This document shows positions 1 through 8,759 of a stretch of 64,000 bases of DNA, one piece after another. This stretch comes from Vicinamibacterales bacterium. GTDB lineage: Bacteria; Acidobacteriota; Vicinamibacteria; Vicinamibacterales; UBA8438. Every line of letters starts with the position of its first letter. Position 1 is the stretch's first letter. The notes below the pieces were generated by a model. It was not told where the DNA came from, searched no databases, and worked only from the letters and a program-made list of their open reading frames with translations. Made by a program: the position numbers and the translations under genes. Where the stretch lies: NCBI GenBank assembly GCA_029940535.1, contig JAPYUM010000008.1:1-64000 (forward strand), given 5' to 3'.

Positions 1-40
1 TGCCAGTCGGAGCTTACACGCTGACGGGTTGAGCGAAGGC

Positions 41-130
41 TGGCGGAGGGACAGGGATTCGAACCCTGGAGACGCTTTCACGTCTAGCGGTTTTCAAGAC
101 CGCCGCCTTCAACCACTCGGCCATCCCTCC
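41..130 (-). tRNA. tRNA-Ser (anticodon UGA)
   Basis: Read on the minus strand this is a complete 90-nt class II tRNA. The acceptor arm GGAGGGA pairs with TCCCTCC, followed by G and an encoded CCA. The anticodon stem GCGGT/ACCGC carries the loop CTTGAAA, giving anticodon TGA (decodes UCA and probably other UCN codons). A long variable arm (GACGTGAAAGCGTC region) and the T-loop GGTTCGAATCC are present. It starts 34 bp downstream of the serS stop on the same strand, so the tRNA and its charging enzyme are neighbours and may share a transcript. Confidence 0.96.
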
Positions 131-164
131 CCGGGCAGGTCTGAAGACCCGCGGCTACGTGCCT

Positions 165-1451
165 TCATTGTGGCTCGATGACCTCCAGGCCGTGCATATA
201 AGGGCGAAGGGCATCTGGGATCTGGGCCGAGCCGTCGGCTTGCTGGTAGTTCTCGAGAATCGCGAGCAGGGTACGTCCAACCGCGAGGCCTGATCCGTTT
301 AGGGTGTGAACATGTTCGGCCTTGCCCTTGCCGTCGGGTCGGAACTTGATGTTGGCGCGCCTGGCCTGGAACGCCTCCGTGTTGCTGCACGACGAAATCT
401 CTCGGTATTTCTGCTGCCCGGGCAACCACACTTCAATGTCGTAGGTCTTGGCGGCCGCGAACCCCATGTCGCGGGTGCAGAGGACGACCGTGCGGTAGGC
501 AAGACCCAGACGCTGCAGGACGGTCTCGGCGTGCGTCGTCAGCTGCTCCAAGACGTCATACGACTGGTCGGGCCGGGTGTAGGCGACCATCTCCACCTTG
601 TCGAACTGGTGCTGACGAATGAGACCACGGACATCGGCGCCGTAGGAGCCGGCCTCGCTCCGGAAACAGGGCGTATAAGCGGTGTACCGGAGCGGAAGTG
701 CGCGACCGTCGAGAATCTCTCCGCGGTGTAGATTGGCCAGCGGGACCTCGGCTGTCGGGATCAGATACAGGTTCCAGTCGCCTGCGATCTTGAACAGGTC
801 GTCTTCGAATTTCGGAAGCTGTCCGGTGCCGACCAGGGAATCGGGGTTGGCGAGGAACGGAGGTGCAATCTCGATGTAGCCGTGCTCGGTGGCGTGCAGG
901 TCGAGCATGAAATTGATGAGCGCCCGCGACAGCCTGGCCCCGGCACCTCGGAGGACGGAGAATCGCGCACCTGCCAGTTTCGCGCCGCGCTCGAAGTCGA
1001 TGATCCCAAGCGCCGGGCCGAGCTCGGCGTGAGACAGCGGAGCGAAGTCAAAGGTGGGTGGCTCGCCGTGACGGCGGACCTCGACGTTGTCTGCCTCGCC
1101 CACCCCGATCGGTACCGACTCGTGCGCGAGATTCGGCAACTTGAGCAGGAGCGCGTGGCGCGCCTGTTCCACCTGGTCGAGTCGAGTCTCCTCGGTCTCG
1201 ATGGTGGCGGTGTGCACCTGGCCAGCCTCCATCAACGCGTCGGTCGGCTGGCCATCCCGTTTGGCTTTCCCGATCTGCACCCCGAGCGCCTTCTTGGCGT
1301 GCCGCGCAGCTTCGAGTCCGGGGAGGATGGCGCGCCGTTCGTGGTCGAGTCGACGCAGCTCGCCCACGAGGTCGTCGAGGCCGTCCCCTCGCTGGGCGAG
1401 GCGCGTGCCGACGTCCGAGGCCTCGTCACGAAGCAGGGCGGGATCGAGCAT
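165..1451 (-). CDS. serS: Seryl-tRNA synthetase
   Basis: Class II aminoacyl-tRNA synthetase that charges tRNA-Ser (and tRNA-Sec where present) with serine in the cytoplasm. The 428-residue length matches the family (about 430). The N-terminal 110 residues are charged and helical, as expected for the antiparallel coiled-coil arm that grips the tRNA long variable arm. The catalytic part shows motif 2 ([20 protein letters not shown], near residue 265) and motif 3 ([19 protein letters not shown], near 385). The ATG start gives a normal N-terminus ([12 protein letters not shown]). The gene lies 15 bp downstream of the FmdB-like gene on the same strand and is followed by a serine tRNA. Confidence 0.97.
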   Translation of the reverse strand: MLDPALLRDEASDVGTRLAQRGDGLDDLVGELRRLDHERRAILPGLEAARHAKKALGVQIGKAKRDGQPTDALMEAGQVHTATIETEETRLDQVEQARHALLLKLPNLAHESVPIGVGEADNVEVRRHGEPPTFDFAPLSHAELGPALGIIDFERGAKLAGARFSVLRGAGARLSRALINFMLDLHATEHGYIEIAPPFLANPDSLVGTGQLPKFEDDLFKIAGDWNLYLIPTAEVPLANLHRGEILDGRALPLRYTAYTPCFRSEAGSYGADVRGLIRQHQFDKVEMVAYTRPDQSYDVLEQLTTHAETVLQRLGLAYRTVVLCTRDMGFAAAKTYDIEVWLPGQQKYREISSCSNTEAFQARRANIKFRPDGKGKAEHVHTLNGSGLAVGRTLLAILENYQQADGSAQIPDALRPYMHGLEVIEPQ

Positions 1452-1466
1452 GGTGGGACGGGGGCG

Positions 1467-1820
1467 TCAGTCGCTGGACGACGAGCCGTTCTTGCTTGAG
1501 GTGGCGGAGCTGGAAGAGGCCGACGCGTCCGAGCTCTTCGTGGTCTTCGAGTCGCCGTTCTGTGTTTTCTTGGTGTCGGTTTTGGTGCTCTTCTCGTCCG
1601 ACGACTTCCCTGCCTCGGAGGCCTCGGTGTCGGACCGGCCCTTGTTTGCGTAGTCGGTGACGTACCAGCCCGTGCCCTTGAATTGAATGGCCGGGGACGA
1701 GACGAGCTTCCGAATGACCCCGTCACACTTCGGGCAGACGGTCAGCGGCGGGTCGGAGAATTTTCGGATCCGCTCGAAACGGTGCCCGCACGCGTCGCAC
1801 TGGTATTCGTAGAGTGGCAT
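1467..1820 (-). CDS. FmdB-type zinc ribbon protein
   Basis: A 117-residue protein. The first 55 residues form the FmdB/CxxC_CxxC_SSSS zinc ribbon: MPLYEYQC with C8, C11, C29 and C32 as the likely zinc ligands, then the usual 'FKGTGWYVTDY' segment. The remaining 60 residues are a low-complexity, charged, serine- and lysine-rich tail that is probably disordered. Such proteins are often annotated as putative regulatory proteins, but their true role is unsettled. The gene is 15 bp upstream of serS and probably cotranscribed with it. Family assignment is firm; function is not. Confidence 0.9.
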   Translation of the reverse strand: MPLYEYQCDACGHRFERIRKFSDPPLTVCPKCDGVIRKLVSSPAIQFKGTGWYVTDYANKGRSDTEASEAGKSSDEKSTKTDTKKTQNGDSKTTKSSDASASSSSATSSKNGSSSSD

Positions 1821-1896
1821 GTGATGCTGTGTTCGGCTCCTGGTGTGCTGGGATCGACGGCGGAACAGGTGATGGTACCGGCTGGCCGGAGAGGCG

Positions 1897-3558
1897 TCAA
1901 TCCAACAACTCGTCGCCGGTATCCCCTAGCAGCAGCGTACGATGGAGCCAGATCGGAACCGACCCATGCCCGAGCAAGCGGTCGTGGAATGACTTGAGCG
2001 AGAACGACGAACCCTCGCGGGCCTGGAGGTCCGCGCGGAGCTTGCGCAACATGAGTCGCCCGGCGGCGGACAGGACGTAGGCTGGGTCAAACGTCCCTCG
2101 CGCCGCTTCGCGCCGCGCGTGGCCCTCGTCCAGATGGGCTTCGTCCCGGAAGAATCGGACACCCTGCTCGACGGACATGTCTTCGGTATGCAGGCGTATC
2201 CCGACAACCATCCGCGCCAGGCGCAGCAACACTTCGGCGGTCTGGCCGAGCTCGATATGGTCGTTGTCTTTCGCGAAACCCTCTTCCACCATCATCTGCT
2301 CGCAGTAGTGTGCCCACCCCTCCACGAAGGATACGGGGGCGAACAGGGTCGACTTCCGGACGATCCGTTCGATCCCGCGCTGATGGCAGCTGCGGAGAAA
2401 GTGACCCGGGTAGGCCTCGTGCACGGAGACTGACCAGAGGGATGCCACGTTGAGGTCACGCAGATGTTGTTCGGCGCGCTCGGCAGACCACGACGGATGG
2501 GCGTCAGTCACGCAGTAGTACGAGGGCAACGATTTCAACTCGAACGGACCTGGACTCCACACACTGGCGGCCGTCCAGCGATAGAAGTCCGGGGTCGAGG
2601 CCACGATGATCGGCTCGGCGTCGGGGACGGTCACGATCGCGTGGCGCTCAACAAAGGCCCGGAGGTCGTCGAGCTGGGTGCGCACTGTCTTGACCAGGTC
2701 GCCGGCCGCGGGGTGCTGTGCCTTCACGCCGGACCACACCGCCGTGGCGTCGGCCGTCGGGTCAATTCTCGCGGCCACCTCCCTGAACTGTCCCTGGGCA
2801 CGGACCAACTCGCCTTCGGCGATGGCGAGCAGCCGCTCGGCACTGACGGCGACGCCATCCTGATGTCGCAACCGGCCTTCAAAGCGTTCGCGACCGAGCC
2901 GGAAGGTCGCGCGACTGTGAGGCGCCTGGGTGTCGCGCAGGTGGGTGGTATACCGCCGGATGGCGTCGGTGGCCTCGGTCGCCGCGTCGGCGAGGTCGCC
3001 GAGCAGGTGCAGATCTGCCAGCTGCCGGAAAGCTCGGGGCAAGTCGCGTTCGATGAACGTCACGACCCCGTCGAGGGTCTCGGCTCCCGTCTTGATGAAG
3101 ATGCCGGGCGGGTCTTCGACGTTGGTCTGTGCGGCCTCGATGAACCGGGGCGTCTGACGTAACTTGGAGACCACGCGGCGGGCGCGCTCCTCGACCGGCG
3201 CGAAATCGAACAACGCCTGGCGGGCGAGCGTGGTAGACAGCAGTGCGGCGTAGAACTGCGGGTCACGCTCCCACGGGCGGACTTCCTCGAGCTCGAAGAT
3301 CCGGCCTCGGATGTCATCGGCGAGCATGCGGCGCTCAAGCTGCTCCTCGGCGGTCAGGCTGCGAGTGGAAATCCGGTCAAGACGGCGCGCGAATCCGCCC
3401 AGTTCGTGCCCTTGGGTCTCGATGGCGGCTCGGGAGAGGTCCTCGAGGCGGTCGTCGTGCGTGTGGACTCCGTCGGAGGCCGCAGCGCCGGGGGCGCTCT
3501 CGTGCAGAAAGTCCAGGTACTGGCCGGCTAGATGTGACAGGGGTTCGGTCGTGTACAT
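1897..3558 (-). CDS. DUF885 family protein (putative metallo-carboxypeptidase-like)
   Basis: A 553-residue member of the DUF885 family. The sequence shows the hallmark zinc-binding motif HEAYPGH near residue 379 and a second motif, EGWAHYCEQ, near 411 that supplies the downstream glutamate/histidine. The family resembles gluzincin metallopeptidases, but substrates are mostly unknown. I see no clear signal peptide (N-terminus MYTTEPLSHLAGQYLDFLHE), so it is probably cytoplasmic. The ATG at 3558 is the natural start. It is separated by 76 bp from the FmdB-like gene on the same strand and is divergent from rsmI. Confidence 0.88.
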   Translation of the reverse strand: MYTTEPLSHLAGQYLDFLHESAPGAAASDGVHTHDDRLEDLSRAAIETQGHELGGFARRLDRISTRSLTAEEQLERRMLADDIRGRIFELEEVRPWERDPQFYAALLSTTLARQALFDFAPVEERARRVVSKLRQTPRFIEAAQTNVEDPPGIFIKTGAETLDGVVTFIERDLPRAFRQLADLHLLGDLADAATEATDAIRRYTTHLRDTQAPHSRATFRLGRERFEGRLRHQDGVAVSAERLLAIAEGELVRAQGQFREVAARIDPTADATAVWSGVKAQHPAAGDLVKTVRTQLDDLRAFVERHAIVTVPDAEPIIVASTPDFYRWTAASVWSPGPFELKSLPSYYCVTDAHPSWSAERAEQHLRDLNVASLWSVSVHEAYPGHFLRSCHQRGIERIVRKSTLFAPVSFVEGWAHYCEQMMVEEGFAKDNDHIELGQTAEVLLRLARMVVGIRLHTEDMSVEQGVRFFRDEAHLDEGHARREAARGTFDPAYVLSAAGRLMLRKLRADLQAREGSSFSLKSFHDRLLGHGSVPIWLHRTLLLGDTGDELLD

Positions 3559-3746
3559 GCGTGATCGGCGCGACGCCTCCGTGACCCGGTTCCGGTCGGT
3601 CTTCCGCAGAGCCCGGGTTGGTCAGCACGGCGGGGCTCAAAACGGTGCAGCACCCTGAATGTTACAGTAAGGACCCGCTCAGGAATACGTTGTCTACATC
3701 TGGGCGTCGAAGCGCCCGGCTCCTCGCGGGCCGTCCGCGTCCCGTG

Positions 3747-4580
3747 ATGTCTGGCACGCTCTATCTGGTCGCTACCCCGATCGGGAACCTGGAGGACATC
3801 ACCCTCCGCGCGATCAGAATTCTCGGCGACGTCGACCTGATCGCCGCCGAGGACACCCGACACACCGCGAAGCTGTTGAGGCATCACGGGATCAGCACCA
3901 AGACCACCAGCCTGCACGAGCACAACGAACGACAGAAATCGCCGGGGCTGGTGGCCCGTCTTCTCGAGGGTTCATCGATCGCGCTCCTGTCTGACGCGGG
4001 GACCCCGGTCGTGTCAGATCCCGGTTTGGTGCTTGTGCGTCAAGCGCTTGACGCCCAGGTCCAGGTTGTACCCCTACCAGGGCCGTCAGCGGTAATTGCC
4101 GCCCTGGTTGCTTCGGGTGCGCCTTCGCACAGTTTTACTTTTGTCGGGTTTCCTCCTCGTAGGTCAAATGATAGAAAAAAATGGTGCCTGGATCTGGCGC
4201 CTGAGACGCGCACGCTTATTTTCTTTGAATCGCCGCATCGTATCCGCGCCACGTTGCGAATTGCACGCGATTGCTGGGGTGACCGTCGAGTCTCCATCTG
4301 CCGGGAGCTCACAAAAATCCATGAAGAATTGGTCACTAGACCTATTTCGGAACACATCAACACGATTACGTCACCGCGAGGCGAGTACACCTGCGTGGTC
4401 TGGCCTCCACTGCCGTCGGTTCCTGCCCCGCTAGCACTGCCGACACACGCGATCTTGCAGGACGAATTCAGCCAAACGACAGAAAAAGTGGGATCTCGAC
4501 GGACGGCGCTGAAAGCGATGGCAAAGAAATACGGCCTCAGCACCCGAGACATGTACACCGAACTCCACGAGTCGATATAA
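3747..4580 (+). CDS. rsmI: 16S rRNA (cytidine(1402)-2'-O)-methyltransferase
   Basis: SAM-dependent methyltransferase that 2'-O-methylates C1402 in the decoding centre of 16S rRNA. The 277-residue product starts MSGTLYLVATPIGNLEDIT, the family's N-terminal signature, so I chose the ATG at 3747 rather than a longer frame from 3618. Further tetrapyrrole-methylase-fold motifs are AAEDTRHT, LLSDAGTPVVSDPG (near 84), PLPGPSAVIAAL (near 110) and FFESPHRI. The C-terminal helical region is weakly conserved and ends in RRTALKAMAKKYGLS. From about 4130 onward the gene is visibly richer in A/T than its neighbours. Confidence 0.95.
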   Translation: MSGTLYLVATPIGNLEDITLRAIRILGDVDLIAAEDTRHTAKLLRHHGISTKTTSLHEHNERQKSPGLVARLLEGSSIALLSDAGTPVVSDPGLVLVRQALDAQVQVVPLPGPSAVIAALVASGAPSHSFTFVGFPPRRSNDRKKWCLDLAPETRTLIFFESPHRIRATLRIARDCWGDRRVSICRELTKIHEELVTRPISEHINTITSPRGEYTCVVWPPLPSVPAPLALPTHAILQDEFSQTTEKVGSRRTALKAMAKKYGLSTRDMYTELHESI

Positions 4581-4581
4581 A

Positions 4582-4597
4582 TTGGTCTAAAGACCAA
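4582..4597. repeat. Short inverted repeat just after rsmI
   Basis: TTGGTCT-AA-AGACCAA directly follows the rsmI stop codon (4578-4580). As RNA it would form a short hairpin. On the plus strand it is followed by AAAAC rather than a U tract, so it is a poor rho-independent terminator for rsmI. Role unknown. Confidence 0.4.
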
Positions 4598-4723
4598 AAC
4601 ATGGCATCTGGCATCAAGCCATCAGGGGTACCTTGACCGACCTGCAGCCGTTTGTTAACGTTGCCGGTCGATCCAATCATCGTGCGCCAGACCCCGCCCG
4701 ACGGCGGCAACGAAGGAGACCGA

Positions 4724-5356
4724 ATGGCCAAGCAGCGACGCCCCGCGGCACGCGCCGCCGCGACCAAGACTGCGGCTCGAACAAAGCGGCCCAAGGTCGT
4801 CACCGCGTCGAAACGCACGACAGCTGGCACTCGCAAGCACCCATCCCGCTCGCCGGCGGTGGTGAATATCGGGGTCGCGTATGCCAAGGCGGTCGCGTTG
4901 TACGAGAAGGGGCTCAAGGCCCTCCAACGTCACCGCTACGACGCGGCATCCACTGCGTTCCAGCAGCTCTTCGAACGCTATCCGGACGAGCGGGAATTGC
5001 ACGAACGCGCGCGTTTGTACATCGCGGTGTGCGAGCGAGCGACCGGTCCACAAGCAAGGCCACCGAAGGGCGCCGACGAAAGAATTCTGGCCGCGACCAT
5101 GGCGCTCAATCGTCATGATGTCGACGATGCACTCGCACTGCTCCGCACCGCCGCGGCCGCAGATTCGAACAACGATCACGTGCACTACATGCTGGCGCTC
5201 GCGCATGCCCAGCGGGCTGACGCGGACACGGCGGGACGGCACTTGAGCAAGGCGATTGCACTCAATCCACGAAACCGGCTCAATGCGAAACACGAGACCG
5301 ATTTCGACCCCATCCGGGGAAGTCAGCCCTTCCTTGATGCGATCGAGACCCCGTAG
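4724..5356 (+). CDS. Tetratricopeptide-repeat protein
   Basis: A 210-residue protein. The first 45 residues are strongly basic and alanine-rich (MAKQRRPAARAAATKTAART...), reminiscent of nucleic-acid-binding tails. From about residue 50 there are TPR-like helical pairs, for example AVALYEKGLKALQRHRYDAA and later ALALLRTAAAADSNNDHVHY with AQRADADTAGRHLSKAIALNP. The end (FDPIRGSQPFLDAIE) resembles the closing segment of other bacterial TPR proteins. The ATG at 4724 has a good ribosome site (GGAG at 4712-4715), so I prefer it to upstream starts. It sits between rsmI and glmU; partner and function are unknown. Confidence 0.75.
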   Translation: MAKQRRPAARAAATKTAARTKRPKVVTASKRTTAGTRKHPSRSPAVVNIGVAYAKAVALYEKGLKALQRHRYDAASTAFQQLFERYPDERELHERARLYIAVCERATGPQARPPKGADERILAATMALNRHDVDDALALLRTAAAADSNNDHVHYMLALAHAQRADADTAGRHLSKAIALNPRNRLNAKHETDFDPIRGSQPFLDAIETP

Positions 5357-5415
5357 ACCCCTCGGGTCTCAGCTGACGGCGCCCGCCGCCGAATCGATTA
5401 GACTGGGCGAGGATA

Positions 5416-5460
5416 GTGTCCAGTCAGCGTGATGCACCGCGAATTACGCTGACCGGACAC
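5416..5460. repeat. Imperfect inverted repeat upstream of glmU
   Basis: Left arm 5416-5430 (GTGTCCAGTCAGCGT) and right arm 5446-5460 (ACGCTGACCGGACAC) are complementary except for one A/C mismatch and enclose a 15-nt loop. The outer bases TAGTGTCC...GGACAC resemble the ends of the MITE-like element at 36326-36453. It ends 18 bp before the chosen glmU start and could fold in the glmU leader. Confidence 0.55.
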
Positions 5461-5478
5461 AAGCAAGCGGCTGCACAA

Positions 5479-6861
5479 ATGTCATGTCACGTCCTGATTC
5501 TGGCGGCCGGGCAAGGCACCCGGATGCGGTCGTCACGGCCCAAAGCACTGCATCGGCTGGCCGGGCTGACATTGATTGAACATGTCCTTCGGGCGGCGGA
5601 GGCGATGAATCCAACCACCACGGGGGTCGTGGTCGGGCACCAGGCAACTCAGGTGCAGGCGGGACTGGTCGACCGCTCGTCGCTCCGATTCGCGGTGCAA
5701 TCGGAACAGTTCGGGACCGGTCACGCGTTGCTTCAGGCCGCTCCGATGTTCCAGGGACAGCGCGGCACGCTGGTGGTACTGTCCGGCGACGTGCCATTGG
5801 TGCGAGCCGCCACACTCGAGCGGCTGGTCGCCACGCATGAAAGGGCCAAGGCCGCCGTCACCGTGGTGACGGCACATGTGGCGCGTCCGTACGGATATGG
5901 GCGCATTGTCCGGACCGAAGGTCGACTTACCGGGATCGTCGAGGAGCGAGATGCGTCGAACGCGCAGCGGCAACTGAAAGAGATCAACAGCGGAATCTAC
6001 GCGTTCGATCTCGAGCCGCTCTTTGACGCCCTCCACGAGATTCCACGCGGCGGCGCCGTCAACGAGATCTATCTGCCCGGACTCGTGACGATCTATCGGG
6101 GCCGCGGGTGGCTGGTCGAGACCATTGAGGTGTCGGACCCCGACGAGGTGCGCGGCATCAACAGCCAAACCGAGTTGGCGGAGGTCAGACGGATCGTGAG
6201 ACAGAGCAAGAACGAAGAGTTGATGGCGGCGGGGGTCACGATCGAAGACCCCGCCACCACCTACGTCGACGTGGACGTCACCGTGGGTCCAGATACGGTG
6301 ATTCACCCAGGTGTGTTTCTCGAGGGTCGGACGAGGGTCGGGGCCCGGTGTGAATTGCACGCGGGCGTTCGGATCGTCGATTCGACGCTTGAAGACGGCG
6401 TGCTGGTCAACAACCATTGTGTCATCCGGCGCACCCGGGTCGCTGAGGGCGCTCAAGTGGGGCCGTTCGCCCATTTGCGAGAGGGCACGGTGGTCGGAGC
6501 CGAGGCGAAGATCGGCAACTTCGTCGAAACAAAAAAAACGTCGTTGGGGCGCGGGTCAAAGGCGAGTCACCTGACGTATCTGGGCGACACCTCGGTGGGC
6601 GACGGCGCCAATGTTGGCGCCGGGACGATCACCTGCAACTATGACGGCGTGAACAAGCACGCGACCGCGATTGGGCACAACGCCTTCATCGGCAGCGGCA
6701 CGCAGTTGGTGGCGCCGGTCTCCGTGGGCGACGGCGCCTACATCGGAGCCGGTTCCTGTATCACGGAGGACGTCCCGGCCGGCGCCCTCGGCGTGGCCCG
6801 CGCTCGGCAGGTCAACAAGACCGAGTGGGTCGGCCGCCGCCGGGACGAACCGGACTCGTAG
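5479..6861 (+). CDS. glmU: Bifunctional UDP-N-acetylglucosamine pyrophosphorylase / glucosamine-1-phosphate N-acetyltransferase
   Basis: Makes UDP-GlcNAc for peptidoglycan and LPS by acetylating glucosamine-1-phosphate and then adding UMP from UTP. The nucleotidyltransferase domain begins [19 protein letters not shown] with the G-rich loop followed by PKALHRLAG. The [14 protein letters not shown] and VLSGDVPLV motifs follow. The C-terminal half is a left-handed beta-helix of hexapeptide repeats with the acetyltransferase motifs [19 protein letters not shown] and [10 protein letters not shown]. The ATG at 5479 gives 460 residues, close to the usual 456. A start at 5416 would place a long inverted repeat inside the coding sequence. 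glmS follows 28 bp later, so the two probably form an operon. Confidence 0.96.
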   Translation: MSCHVLILAAGQGTRMRSSRPKALHRLAGLTLIEHVLRAAEAMNPTTTGVVVGHQATQVQAGLVDRSSLRFAVQSEQFGTGHALLQAAPMFQGQRGTLVVLSGDVPLVRAATLERLVATHERAKAAVTVVTAHVARPYGYGRIVRTEGRLTGIVEERDASNAQRQLKEINSGIYAFDLEPLFDALHEIPRGGAVNEIYLPGLVTIYRGRGWLVETIEVSDPDEVRGINSQTELAEVRRIVRQSKNEELMAAGVTIEDPATTYVDVDVTVGPDTVIHPGVFLEGRTRVGARCELHAGVRIVDSTLEDGVLVNNHCVIRRTRVAEGAQVGPFAHLREGTVVGAEAKIGNFVETKKTSLGRGSKASHLTYLGDTSVGDGANVGAGTITCNYDGVNKHATAIGHNAFIGSGTQLVAPVSVGDGAYIGAGSCITEDVPAGALGVARARQVNKTEWVGRRRDEPDS

Positions 6862-6889
6862 CGGACTCAGGACACCAGGCTCGACGTTT

Positions 6890-8731
6890 ATGTGCGGCAT
6901 CATCGGTTACATCGGGGACAAGCCGGTCGTTCCGGTCCTGATCGAGGGACTGCGACGACTGGAGTACCGCGGCTACGACTCCGCCGGCATCGCCCTCGTG
7001 GGTGACGGGCTCGAGATTCGGCGCAGTGCCGGCAAGCTGGCCTGTCTAGAGGAAGTGATTGCCGCCCAGCCGGTGGACGGCGACTACGGCCTGGGCCACA
7101 CCCGGTGGGCCACCCACGGACGGGCCACCGAGGAGAACGCCCACCCTCACCGTGATTGCACTGGCCGGATCGTGGTCGTGCACAACGGCATCATCGAGAA
7201 CTACCTGGATCTGAAACACGCGCTCGAGGCGGACGGACACCACTTCCAGACCGAAACCGACACCGAAGTGCTCGCCCACCTGGTCGAGCGAGAAATGCGC
7301 GACGACGGGCTCGAGTGTGCGGTGCGACGCGCACTGGTCGCTGTCAGGGGACTCTTCGGGCTGGTCCTGCTCAGCGCCGACGATCCGCAGAAACTGGTCG
7401 CGGTGCGCAACGGACCGCCGATCTTGGTCGGGCTGGGCGACCAGGAATTCTTCGTCGCCTCGGATGTGCCGGCCATTCTGAGCCATACCCGTGATGTCGT
7501 CTTTCTGGGAGACCAGGAGATGGCCGTCATCACCCGCGCCGGGGTCGAGTTCACTGACTTCGACGGCGCTGCGGTGCAGACGACGACCCAGCGCATCACC
7601 TGGGACCCGGTGATGGCCGAGAAGGCCGGCTACAAGCATTTCATGTTGAAAGAGATCTTCGAGCAGCCGTGGGCGGCTCAGGAGACCGTGCTGGGGCGCA
7701 CGTCGCTCGAGTCAGGCCAGGTCTTCCTCGGTGAACTCGAGATTCCTGAAGCGCGGCTGCGCGCCGTGGAGCGGATCGTCCTGCTGGCGTGCGGCACATC
7801 CTGGCATGCGGCGCTCGTCGGCAAGTTCGTGATCGAGCAACTGGCGGGCATACCGGTAGAGGTCGACTACGGGTCGGAGTATCGCTATCGCGACCCGATC
7901 GTGACCGCCGCGACCCTCGCGATCGTCATCACCCAATCAGGCGAGACGGCGGACACGCTGGCCGCGCTGCGCGAGGCCCGCCGGAAGGACGCGGTCAGCA
8001 TCGCCATCTGCAACGTGGTGGGAAGCATGGCGACCCGCGAAGCCGATGCCACGGTGTACACACATGCCGGTCCGGAGATCGGCGTCGCGTCCACCAAGGC
8101 ATTCACGTCGCAACTCGTGGCGTTCCACGTGCTGGCGCTGTATCTGGCCCAGGTGCGAGGGACTCTGGCTCCCGACGTAGCGCGGGGCCATCTCGAAGAC
8201 CTGAACCACCTGCCCCGGTTGCTCGAGCAGGCGCTCAGGTGCGATGAGGCGATTCAGGACGTGGCGCGACGCTTCCATACTCATCGTAACTTTCTGTACC
8301 TGGGGCGTGGCATCAACTACCCGATCGCGCTCGAAGGCGCGCTGAAGCTCAAAGAGATTTCCTACATTCACGCGGAGGGCTATCCGGCCGGAGAAATGAA
8401 ACATGGCCCGATCGCCCTCATCGACGAAGACATGCCGGTGGTCGCCTTGCTGCCGTCGGGTCCAGTGTTTGAGAAGATGGCGTCAAACCTGCAGCAGGCC
8501 AAGACTCGGGGTGGGGCCATCATCGCGGTCACCAACACCAGTCACGAGGAGATCACCCCCCTCATCGACCCGTCCCGGGATGCCATCATTGCGATTCCCG
8601 ATTCACCGCCGCTTCTCACCCCCATTGTGATGGTGGTGCCGCTGCAACTGCTCGCATACCATATCGCCGTCCGGCGTGGCTGTGATGTGGACCAGCCGCG
8701 CAACTTGGCGAAGAGTGTCACGGTCGAGTGA
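6890..8731 (+). CDS. glmS: Glutamine-fructose-6-phosphate aminotransferase (isomerizing)
   Basis: Commits fructose-6-phosphate to amino-sugar synthesis using glutamine. The 613-residue protein begins [10 protein letters not shown], so Cys2 becomes the N-terminal nucleophile after Met removal. This fixes the ATG at 6890. The glutaminase domain has GHTRWATHG and [12 protein letters not shown]. The two SIS domains show [29 protein letters not shown] and [35 protein letters not shown]. The end NLAKSVTVE is the canonical C-terminus. I see no glmS ribozyme in the 28-bp gap after glmU. Confidence 0.97.
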   Translation: MCGIIGYIGDKPVVPVLIEGLRRLEYRGYDSAGIALVGDGLEIRRSAGKLACLEEVIAAQPVDGDYGLGHTRWATHGRATEENAHPHRDCTGRIVVVHNGIIENYLDLKHALEADGHHFQTETDTEVLAHLVEREMRDDGLECAVRRALVAVRGLFGLVLLSADDPQKLVAVRNGPPILVGLGDQEFFVASDVPAILSHTRDVVFLGDQEMAVITRAGVEFTDFDGAAVQTTTQRITWDPVMAEKAGYKHFMLKEIFEQPWAAQETVLGRTSLESGQVFLGELEIPEARLRAVERIVLLACGTSWHAALVGKFVIEQLAGIPVEVDYGSEYRYRDPIVTAATLAIVITQSGETADTLAALREARRKDAVSIAICNVVGSMATREADATVYTHAGPEIGVASTKAFTSQLVAFHVLALYLAQVRGTLAPDVARGHLEDLNHLPRLLEQALRCDEAIQDVARRFHTHRNFLYLGRGINYPIALEGALKLKEISYIHAEGYPAGEMKHGPIALIDEDMPVVALLPSGPVFEKMASNLQQAKTRGGAIIAVTNTSHEEITPLIDPSRDAIIAIPDSPPLLTPIVMVVPLQLLAYHIAVRRGCDVDQPRNLAKSVTVE

Positions 8732-8759
8732 CCGAGCCCACCGCCTGGCCCGTCCCAGT

